Notes under the pieces: model-generated | What the model was told of the DNA's origin: nothing | The model's database searches: none | Seen by the model: the letters and a program-made list of their open reading frames with translations, nothing else | Made by a program: the position numbers and the translations under genes | Assembly (NCBI GenBank): GCA_036384215.1 | Contig: DASVMX010000639.1 | Span: forward strand, 1-20,008 | Direction: 5' to 3' | Origin: Paraktedonobacter sp036384215 | GTDB taxonomy: Bacteria; Chloroflexota; Ktedonobacteria; Ktedonobacterales; Ktedonobacteraceae | DNA length: 20,008 nucleotides | Part shown: positions 14,196-20,008 of the stretch, piece by piece | How the letters are laid out: each line of letters opens with the position of its first letter | How positions within the stretch are numbered: position 1 is the stretch's first letter

Positions 14196-15449
14196 TCATT
14201 CACTGAACTGGCTTGCGCGGCCTGGTCTGCCAGCCCGGCTCAGCGGAGTTGCGCAAAAGACCAGGGAGATGAGTATACTGAGCAGGCCAATGGTCGCGTA
14301 GACCAGGGCTATATTGTCAGTGCGCTCAATCGCGAAACCGCCGAGTAGCGCGCCGACAGGGGCAGTCGACCATGTGAGTACTCGAATGAAACTGATCACA
14401 CGGCCTAACATCTGACCGGGCACTTCGCTTTGCGTCAGACTATAGCTGCTGATAGAGAACAGGACATCTGAACCACCGCGCAGGCACCAGAACAGGAGTA
14501 GTGCCCAGAACCAATGCGTTAGTGTCGCCAGAAGGGTAAACAGTCCATCCAATCCTACCGCGGCCAGGACGAGCACGCCAGTGGGCCAGCGTTTGCCTAT
14601 CCGCTCCGCCAGTAGCGAACTGCACACCGTTCCCAGCCCTGCAGCGGCATAAAGCAGGCCGATCTGTGTATCGCTGGCAGCGAACCACTCTCTGGCAAGC
14701 GGCACAACCTGAACACTTGTGGTGGGCAGGATAAAATTGATTAGCAATAACAGCAGTGTGATCCACGACAAAAAGCGATGCCTCAGCACATAGCTCAGGC
14801 CCTCTTTCACGCTTGTAAGCAGCCTCGCTGGCGCCTGTTTCTGATCGGCAGGGGGCTGAAAGCTCGCTCTGATCAATGCGAGCGAGACTGACGAGACCAG
14901 GAACGAAGCGGCGTCAATCAGAAACAGCGCTGGTAGGGGCACAATCGCTACCAGCACCCCCGCAATCAACGGGCCGAGCACAGTCGCGGTTGAGTTTCCT
15001 GCCAGGATGCGACCGTTGGCCGCGAGCAGTTTTTCCGGTGGAACCAGGCTGGGGATAGCCGCGAAGTTGGCTGCGTCAAAGCCAATGCCAAGTGCCGAAT
15101 TGAGAAATGCTACGACGAAAATCCAACCGATTGAAAGCGCGCTGGCCCGCGCTGCCAGAAAGAGCGAGGCGATTGCCAGAGCTCGCGCCAGGTCCGTCAG
15201 CAGCATTAAGCGCCTGCGGTTAACCCGGTCCACCCAGGCACCGATAACCAGGCCGAAGAGTACGTAAGGCAGCACTGTCACCGCCACAGAAAAAGCCAGG
15301 CTCACGGAAGATCCCGTCAACTGAAAAATCAAGAGCGGGATCGCGAAACTCGAAAAAGAACCGCCAAAGGCTGAGATAGTCTGGCCAGTCCAGAATTTCC
15401 AGAAAGCTCCGCTGAATTGCTGCTTCAGCGCGGAAGTATCAACAGACAT
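14196..15449 (-). CDS. MFS transporter, EntS/MFS_3 type (drug or metabolite exporter)
   Basis: A 417-aa membrane transporter with the 12-helix layout of the major facilitator superfamily. The N-terminus is FWKFWTGQTISAFGGSFSSFAIPLL, followed by the loop 2-3 signature GAWVDRVNRRRLMLLTDLARA, typical of the EntS-like/DHA3 proton-linked exporters. The mid-region loop has LLAERIGKRWPTGVL in the second half repeat. Substrate is not deducible; drug, siderophore or macrolide export are known in the family. I prefer the ATG at 15449, seven bases after AGGAGA; the ATG at 15455 abuts that site. The gene converges on the WD40 gene with only three bases between stop codons and no terminator between them. 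Its leader holds an inverted repeat that includes the ribosome site. Confidence 0.9.
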   Translation of the reverse strand: MSVDTSALKQQFSGAFWKFWTGQTISAFGGSFSSFAIPLLIFQLTGSSVSLAFSVAVTVLPYVLFGLVIGAWVDRVNRRRLMLLTDLARALAIASLFLAARASALSIGWIFVVAFLNSALGIGFDAANFAAIPSLVPPEKLLAANGRILAGNSTATVLGPLIAGVLVAIVPLPALFLIDAASFLVSSVSLALIRASFQPPADQKQAPARLLTSVKEGLSYVLRHRFLSWITLLLLLINFILPTTSVQVVPLAREWFAASDTQIGLLYAAAGLGTVCSSLLAERIGKRWPTGVLVLAAVGLDGLFTLLATLTHWFWALLLFWCLRGGSDVLFSISSYSLTQSEVPGQMLGRVISFIRVLTWSTAPVGALLGGFAIERTDNIALVYATIGLLSILISLVFCATPLSRAGRPGRASQFSE

Positions 15450-15457
15450 AAACATTC

Positions 15458-15511
15458 TCCTGCATAATGTGGGATGGGATACTGCCCGGAATACCCCCTT
15501 CTTATGCAGGA
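15458..15511 (-). promoter_or_regulatory. Inverted repeat over the ribosome site of the MFS gene
   Basis: TCCTGCATAA (15458-15467) and TTATGCAGGA (15502-15511) are exact complements 34 bases apart, with a possible inner GGGTAT/ATCCC stem. In the transcript the near arm contains AGGA of the Shine-Dalgarno site, so folding would mask it. This might give translational control of the exporter, or the repeat could be a protein-binding site. Confidence 0.4.
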
Positions 15512-15545
15512 TACAATGCTTGCGGCATGGATATAAATATCTTTT

Positions 15546-15592
15546 CTATGCTCACGGCATATGTCAGATGTTCAGATATGCCATGAGCATAG
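15546..15592. terminator. 17-bp inverted repeat after the 53-aa membrane protein gene
   Basis: CTATGCTCACGGCATAT (15546-15562) and ATATGCCATGAGCATAG (15576-15592) are complementary except at one position, which would be a G-U pair in the minus-strand transcript. It begins six bases past the stop of the minus-strand gene at 15598, and is followed by AAAAGATATTT rather than a T run. It may end that short transcript or protect its 3' end. Confidence 0.45.
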
Positions 15593-15597
15593 GCTGG

Positions 15598-15759
15598 TCA
15601 ATGGAGGAAAAAGTTATAGATGATCAGAACTACAGCGGCAACCAGGAGCAGGTGAATAAAGCGTTTCCTGCCGCTACCGATCAAACCGAGGAACCAGATG
15701 ACAGCCAGGATAATGATCGCTCCCCAGATAAGCGTGTGTACACTAATTACAAGTGACAT
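15598..15759 (-). CDS. Small membrane protein, lmo0937/DUF5670-like
   Basis: A 53-aa protein with two hydrophobic helices (about residues 8-26 and 32-50) joined by a short basic loop, LIGSGRKRFIHLLL. The pattern of WFLGLIG followed by IHLLLVAAVVLIIYN matches the tiny lmo0937-family proteins found in many bacteria, often linked to stress responses; their function is unknown. The start at 15759 is preceded by AAAGGAT; the open frame further upstream lacks membrane or family character. It lies between htrA and the MFS gene on the same strand. Confidence 0.75.
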   Translation of the reverse strand: MSLVISVHTLIWGAIIILAVIWFLGLIGSGRKRFIHLLLVAAVVLIIYNFFLH

Positions 15760-15887
15760 GTTTTCGCATCCTTTCGCGCTGTTCCTTGAAGAAGATGCTG
15801 AAGCGGCGTACGCTTTGCTGCGCACTCCGCCCCGGCATCTTCTGTCTGTGCTACCTTGCAATAGTGTGTATTACAGGATAACACGCA

Positions 15888-17150
15888 TTATGATACTTTT
15901 AGCTCACCAAGTTTGACTCTGGCCTGTTGCTGCTGCTGTGTACCGCGTGCATAGTTCACGTTGATCGTTGTGCCGGGATCGAACAAAAGTAGTGCGTCGT
16001 TGAGATCCGACACATTATTAATGGCCTCGTTATTCACCTGGGTGATCACATCCCCGGTTTTCAGACCAGCGTTGGCGGCAGCTCCGCCCGGTACGGTGCT
16101 GACTACCAGCACACCGTGATCAACCGAGAGTCCGGCGCGGGCCGCAACCTGCGGATCAACTGTCGTGACACTGGCCTGGAGAGCAGCACGACCACTGTGT
16201 ATTACTTTACCATATTGAATGAGCTGTGGTGCAATGAACTTGACGCGGTTGGACGGCACAGCAAAACCAACGCCGTTGGCGGGAGTTTTAAATTCGGGAT
16301 CAATAGCGACCAGCGTTGGGATGCCGATCAGATTGCCATCCATGCTGACCAGCGCGCCGCCGCTATTGCCCGGATTAATAGGCGCGTCGGTCTGAACCGC
16401 GTCGATGATCGTGCCGCCGCCATGCCCCTCGCCCACTGTGCGACCCAGTGCGCTGATGATGCCCTGCGTGACTGTCTGGGTGATGCCCAGCGGGTTGCCA
16501 ATGGCCAGCACAGGGTTGCCAACTTCCAGCCTGGAGGAGTCGCCGATGGGCATGACATACATTTTGTTGGGGGGATTAATCTTCACCACAGCCAGATCGT
16601 CTGCTGCGTCGAGGCCCACCAGGCTGGCTGGCAGCGAGGTTCCGTCAAAGAGCACAACATTGTACTTTTGCCCACCAGATACGACGTGATCGTTGGTGAT
16701 AATGTGGCCCTGCGAGTCAATAACCACGCCAGAACCCACGCCTGCGCCCTGAGCGGTTTTCACATTGATCTGTACTACGGCCTGGCGACCCTGCGCGATG
16801 ACCTGTTCAGGAGTCATGGAGCCGCTCCTATAGCCGATGATGCCCGAACGCTGCGAGGCCGTGGTATGTTTGCCAATCTGCCAGCCCACAAGTCCGCCCA
16901 GTAGCAGGCAGAGCATAGCTCCGATGATCGAGCCGGCCAGAATGTTCGAGAGTCTTCGTCGGCGTGCCGGGACCATGGGCTGTGGCCTTTCGCCCGGTTG
17001 GTACGCCGGTTCGCCAGCTGGCTGTTGCACATTTGTAGCATAGGATGCGGGCTGTGGCTCTGGCGTGCCAGAGGGCAAGCCAGGCGCGGATGGTTGTTCA
17101 CGTGGTATTTCATCGGGTTGACGCAGTTCATCGTTTTCGGAATTTGACAT
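15888..17150 (-). CDS. htrA: HtrA/DegP-like serine protease with PDZ domain
   Basis: A 420-aa membrane-anchored protease. Residues 1-63 are a proline-rich cytosolic tail, followed by a basic stop (PARRRRLSN), one membrane helix (about 71-92) and an extracytoplasmic S1C protease domain. The catalytic triad is complete: H155 in ITNDHVVSGG, D185 in DAADDLAVVKI and S263 in NPGNSGGALV. One PDZ domain closes the protein (about 325-412, GVLVVSTVPGGAAANAGLKTGD). Such proteins degrade or refold damaged exported proteins. The ATG at 17150 has GAGG nine bases upstream; an earlier TTG at 17165 would overlap that site. A 10-bp palindrome AAGTATACTT (17174-17183), which includes a TATACT box, lies just upstream and may be promoter or operator. 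Confidence 0.94.
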   Translation of the reverse strand: MSNSENDELRQPDEIPREQPSAPGLPSGTPEPQPASYATNVQQPAGEPAYQPGERPQPMVPARRRRLSNILAGSIIGAMLCLLLGGLVGWQIGKHTTASQRSGIIGYRSGSMTPEQVIAQGRQAVVQINVKTAQGAGVGSGVVIDSQGHIITNDHVVSGGQKYNVVLFDGTSLPASLVGLDAADDLAVVKINPPNKMYVMPIGDSSRLEVGNPVLAIGNPLGITQTVTQGIISALGRTVGEGHGGGTIIDAVQTDAPINPGNSGGALVSMDGNLIGIPTLVAIDPEFKTPANGVGFAVPSNRVKFIAPQLIQYGKVIHSGRAALQASVTTVDPQVAARAGLSVDHGVLVVSTVPGGAAANAGLKTGDVITQVNNEAINNVSDLNDALLLFDPGTTINVNYARGTQQQQQARVKLGELKVS

Positions 17151-17344
17151 GGCCTTTAACCTCAACTAATACTAAGTATACTTCCCGCTATGCATCTACG
17201 ACTAGTATGAGACAGCTTGCCAAAAAGGACGCGAAAAAGCCCATCTTTCCCTGGTCAATGTGCAACCTGGCGTAGCGCGACTCGTAATAGTGATAACTTG
17301 CCTGACCGGGCTTTGCCCGATTTAAGAAGGAGAAATCAGAGATC

Positions 17345-17659
17345 ATGCAACAAGAAATGCAACCTCAAGCGCAACCCTCCCATGGTTACGAGGGAGAGCG
17401 CACACAGAATCCTGCTGGTTATTACGTTTATGGACAGAAGCTTGTCGTGCCGGTAAGCGGTCAATCTGCGACTTCTGGGCAGCGGCTCGCGCTCGCTATT
17501 GTCTCTCTGTGTTTGCTCGTTTTCCTCATTTTTGGCATGGTTATCTTTGCTGCTGCGGATAATGCTCCCAATTGGGCCGTCATTCCCATCCTTTTCATCA
17601 TCCTCTTATTCTCAGCCGTAGCGACTGCTATCAATTTTGTCTTCAACCGTAGAGCTTAA
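17345..17659 (+). CDS. Small two-helix membrane protein, unknown function
   Basis: A 104-aa protein I do not recognise. Residues 1-45 are polar and Gln/Pro/Tyr-rich (PQAQPSHGYEGER...GYYVYGQK). Two hydrophobic helices follow, at about 48-70 (LALAIVSLCLLVFLIFGMV) and 78-100, ending in a short basic tail NRRA. A polar tail before two helices is common among uncharacterised envelope proteins of Gram-positive-type bacteria, and the N-terminus loosely resembles that of the divergent HtrA neighbour in composition. AAGGAG lies 12 bases before the ATG. A short GC hairpin (CGGGC-TTT-GCCCG, 17307-17319) sits just ahead of that site. Confidence 0.75.
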   Translation: MQQEMQPQAQPSHGYEGERTQNPAGYYVYGQKLVVPVSGQSATSGQRLALAIVSLCLLVFLIFGMVIFAAADNAPNWAVIPILFIILLFSAVATAINFVFNRRA

Positions 17660-17826
17660 GCGCGCAACTCGTTGCTGAAGCGCCGCGGATCTCTTTTTCT
17701 CGTTCGCGAAACGTGTATAAAGTAGCCAGACGGTGAGGTTGCGCAAGCGCACGTTGGCCTGGACAGATTTGCCTGGATGCTTGCCGCAAGACAACAATGG
17801 TGCCGTTTGGCGGGAGGAGGCCAGCA

Positions 17827-18597
17827 ATGGCAGACAGCAATGAAGAGCGAGCCGGCAGTAAAGGGATGCGAGCCATTACCATCTCGCGTGAATATGGCAG
17901 TGGCGGCGGTGAGGTCGCCGCGCGCCTGGCGCGTGCGCTGGGCTGGCGGCTTGTCGACCACGAAGCAGTGGTGCAAGTGGCCCACGAACTGGGAATTAGC
18001 GTGACTGACGCGGAGGCGCGCGACGAGCACGTTGAGAGCCTGGGGATGCGCCTGCTGAACGGTTTGAGCATGATGCAGCCCCCCATGTCCAGTCCCGTGG
18101 TGGACTTTTCTTTGCCCGATGGGCGGATGTATCATGAAGCCTTACGCCATGTCATCCTCCAGGCACTCGGCACTGATTACGTGGTGATTGTAGGCCGTGG
18201 CTCACAGATGCTGCTGAAAGAGCGGCGCGACATCTTGCACGTGCGCGTAACTGCTCCTCTTGAACAGCGTGTCGCTTACGTTATGCAGCGCGAACGGCTT
18301 GATTACGAAAATGCGCGCAACCGCGTCCATTACAAAGATAGCGGGCGAGAACGTTACCTCCAGATGCAATACCATCAGCGTCCATCTGATCCGCTGCTCT
18401 ACGACCTGGTCATCAATACCGCCGTGCTCAGCCTGGACGACACGGTCGATCTCATCGAGCTGGCGCTGAAACAGAAGACCGGCCATCTACATGTGCCTAT
18501 TTCGCAGCTTGGCCCTGGTGCTGGCCTGGCTCCCTATGCAGGGCGTTCAGAAGATTTCACTGTGCCACCTGGCCAGGAGGCCACGCAGGCTAAATAA
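17827..18597 (+). CDS. Cytidylate kinase-like protein (Cytidylate_kin_2 family)
   Basis: A 256-aa P-loop kinase-like protein. The N-terminus has the family signature AITISREYGSGGGEVAARLA, a variant P-loop, then WRLVDHEAVVQVAHELG, the GRGSQMLL segment and an arginine-rich lid region (RERLDYENARNRVHYKD) with SGRERYLQMQY. A C-terminal tail of about 40 residues (from about 215) is Pro/Gly-rich and lacks domain features. These proteins are related to CMP kinase but their substrate is often unproven, and the true cmk is usually elsewhere, near rpsA or der. The start at 17827 follows GGGAGGAGG; an ATG at 17797 lacks a site. Stand-alone; gap to the next gene is 149 bp without a clear terminator. Confidence 0.85.
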   Translation: MADSNEERAGSKGMRAITISREYGSGGGEVAARLARALGWRLVDHEAVVQVAHELGISVTDAEARDEHVESLGMRLLNGLSMMQPPMSSPVVDFSLPDGRMYHEALRHVILQALGTDYVVIVGRGSQMLLKERRDILHVRVTAPLEQRVAYVMQRERLDYENARNRVHYKDSGRERYLQMQYHQRPSDPLLYDLVINTAVLSLDDTVDLIELALKQKTGHLHVPISQLGPGAGLAPYAGRSEDFTVPPGQEATQAK

Positions 18598-18746
18598 GCG
18601 GAAACTCTTCATAGATAATCTCCAGGCTCGTTCGTCTAAAATGAGATTTTGTAGCTGGTAAAAGTTGTTTGCTGGTGATATGCTTCTTTTTAGCAAGAAA
18701 AGATGATCTACAGCTATATATTTGCTGGCAGAGAAAGGAAAAATCG

Positions 18747-19481
18747 ATGCGCCTGGCGGTGATTTCGGATATTCATGGCAATTGTTTCGCGCTGGACTCC
18801 GTTTTGCGGGATATTCGCGAGCAAGGGATTGAGCAGATTGTGTGCCTGGGGGATGCGATCCAGGGGGGAGCGCAGCCGGCTGAGACGGTTCAGCGTCTGC
18901 GCGAGTCAAATTGTTCAGTAGTTATGGGCAATGCCGACGCGTTTGTGCTCTATGGCGATCTGGAGGAACCGGCCAGCGAACGTCAGTTGACCGTCAGAGA
19001 CTGGACGCTGGCTCAGCTTTCAAACGAGGATAAGACGTTTATGGCGCAGTTTCAGCCGACGATAGAAATTGCGCTGGAAGGCGGGAAAAGCCTGTTGTGC
19101 TTTCATGGCTCACCACGTTCATTCAATGAGATTATTCTTCCACAGACTACTGATGAGATCGTGCACGAATACCTGGGCGGCTTCTCGGCGAATTTTCTGA
19201 CTGGCGGGCATACCCATACGCAGCAATTGCGGCGTCTGGGCGCGGGTGATTCCTGGTATTTCAATCCTGGCAGCATCAGCCTGGCTTATAACTGGGCGCT
19301 CATGCAAGGTGATGAGCCGAAGGTTGATCCCTGGTCTGATTATGCTATCCTGACTTCCAAAGGGACAACTACCAGCGTTACTTTCCGGCATGTGCCTTTT
19401 GATGTGGATGAACTGGCCAGAGTAATCTGCGCCAGTGGTCTGCCAGACGCAGAAAAGTCCATTCGAATGTATCTGACCTGA
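18747..19481 (+). CDS. Calcineurin-like metallophosphoesterase (YfcE/MJ0936 type)
   Basis: A 244-aa two-metal phosphoesterase. All five metal motifs are visible: SDIHGN (D8, H10), CLGDAIQG (D36), MGNAD (N62, with Ala-Asp in place of the usual His-Asp/Glu), FHGSP and GGHTHTQ, then the conserved NPGS. The fold is that of small cytosolic phosphodiesterases such as YfcE and MJ0936; the substrate cannot be told, and the lack of the GNH histidine (GNAD) is common in this subgroup. The start at 18747 is preceded by AAAGGA; the longer frame from 18669 would add an implausible hydrophobic leader. It converges on the HAD gene with 26 bp between stops. Confidence 0.9.
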   Translation: MRLAVISDIHGNCFALDSVLRDIREQGIEQIVCLGDAIQGGAQPAETVQRLRESNCSVVMGNADAFVLYGDLEEPASERQLTVRDWTLAQLSNEDKTFMAQFQPTIEIALEGGKSLLCFHGSPRSFNEIILPQTTDEIVHEYLGGFSANFLTGGHTHTQQLRRLGAGDSWYFNPGSISLAYNWALMQGDEPKVDPWSDYAILTSKGTTTSVTFRHVPFDVDELARVICASGLPDAEKSIRMYLT

Positions 19482-19507
19482 CCACACAACAAAGTAGCTC
19501 AGGCTTT

Positions 19508-19966
19508 TTAGAGCGATAGCAGGCGTTCCAGTTCAGTAATGGTCTGGCGAGCACTGCTGAATTGAATGCCGTGCATGCCCAGGTGCCGGGCTGTTGCTAC
19601 ATTATCCGCTTTGTCGTCAATAAACACAACTTCTTCTGGCAAGAGGTTCAGGCGTTCCAGCGTCAGCCAATAGATGCGCTCGTCCGGCTTGGAGACACCT
19701 TCTTCATTGTCAAAGACCATCAGATCAACCAGCTCCTGCAAGCGAAATTTGTGATTCATAGCCTGACGCGATCCACCATTGCAGATCGTAGCGATGGTAT
19801 AGTCCGGGCGCAGACGGTTAAGCAATTTGAGCATGCGCGGGTTTAACTGCTCGTAAACTCCAAAATTATCGCTCAGGATCTCAGATTGCTGATCTTCCCG
19901 GCAGCGTTCCCAGTCGATTTCAAGCAATACTCCTCCGAGATCAAAAATAACCGCGCGAATCGCCAT
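19508..19966 (-). CDS. Small HAD-superfamily hydrolase (YihX-like, minimal cap)
   Basis: A 152-aa haloacid dehalogenase-type phosphohydrolase. Motif I is VIFDLGGVL with nucleophile D9 and glycerine in the usual second-Asp position (G11), as in the YihX/HAD-IA v3 group. Motif III lysine is K93 in GVSKPDERIY, and motif IV is VVFIDDKADN (D117-D118). Motif II reads IATICNGGS, with cysteine 62 at the place of the normal Ser/Thr. The segment between motifs I and II is only about 45 residues, against 80-100 in typical members, so the helical cap is nearly absent. The ATG at 19966 follows AAGGAGG. A phosphatase of a small substrate is likely, or a weakened enzyme given C62 and the short cap. The upstream region runs off the window at 20008. 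Confidence 0.85.
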   Translation of the reverse strand: MAIRAVIFDLGGVLLEIDWERCREDQQSEILSDNFGVYEQLNPRMLKLLNRLRPDYTIATICNGGSRQAMNHKFRLQELVDLMVFDNEEGVSKPDERIYWLTLERLNLLPEEVVFIDDKADNVATARHLGMHGIQFSSARQTITELERLLSL

Positions 19967-20008
19967 CCATTCCTCCTTGTCAATACATTGCATTATAATG
20001 TTAAGAGT

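Noticed and set aside
16116..16904. A 262-codon plus-strand frame opposite htrA.
   Set aside because: It covers the catalytic domain of HtrA on the opposite strand; the translation has no recognisable domain.

Overview
The window reads as ordinary, densely coded bacterial chromosome: moderately high GC, strong Shine-Dalgarno sites, short gaps, and no tRNA, rRNA, CRISPR array, transposase or phage gene that I can see. The mix of genes suggests a soil-type multicellular bacterium of the Chloroflexota, class Ktedonobacteria. It includes a Tat-type lipoprotein with a seven-bladed WD40 propeller, a lipoprotein L,D-transpeptidase, an HtrA protease with a long proline-rich cytosolic tail, a Cytidylate_kin_2-type kinase and small two-helix membrane proteins. 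This placement is inference from gene style, not a database match.

Layout. 64-846 (-): two-domain VOC (catechol dioxygenase-like) protein. 1291-1998 (+): stand-alone adenylate kinase with a degenerate zinc lid. 2140-3645 (-): glycerol kinase, convergent with adk across a long palindrome. 3949-5076 (+): lipoprotein L,D-transpeptidase. 5117-7201 (+): sigma-54 activator of the AcoR/DhaR type. 7202-7559: regulatory region with repeated TGTTGC-N6-GAAAC boxes inside a 37-bp perfect palindrome, a clean -24/-12 promoter and a folded leader. 7560-8338 (+): aquaporin broken by one missing base in a T run. 8406-12796 (+): dhaK, a 249-bp structured gap, dhaL, dhaM, HPr and enzyme I, followed by two hairpins. 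12993-14192 (+): WD40 lipoprotein. 14196-15449 (-): MFS exporter. 15598-15759 (-): 53-aa membrane protein. 15888-17150 (-): HtrA protease. 17345-17659 (+): 104-aa membrane protein. 17827-18597 (+): cytidylate-kinase-like protein. 18747-19481 (+): metallophosphoesterase. 19508-19966 (-): small HAD hydrolase.

How the genes work together. The centrepiece at about 5.1-12.9 kb is a self-contained dihydroxyacetone (DHA) phosphorylation system. PEP phosphorylates enzyme I. The phosphate then passes through HPr and DhaM to the ADP held by DhaL, which phosphorylates DHA bound covalently on DhaK. In E. coli the EIIA, HPr and partial EI modules are fused in one DhaM; here they are separate genes, complete from PEP to DHA, with no sugar EII component in view. 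A probable channel for small polyols (currently frameshifted) leads the operon. A GAF-PAS-AAA-Fis activator sits just upstream of a perfectly spaced sigma-54 promoter and probably controls it. The nearby ATP-dependent glycerol kinase gives a second entry for C3 polyols and lacks the histidine that HPr phosphorylates in Firmicutes.

Most unusual items: the UAS-in-palindrome plus -24/-12 promoter; the hairpin between the Shine-Dalgarno and ATG of the aquaporin gene; the aquaporin frameshift; the 15-16-bp terminal-repeat structure between dhaK and dhaL; and the run of very long, near-perfect palindromes directly after stop codons.
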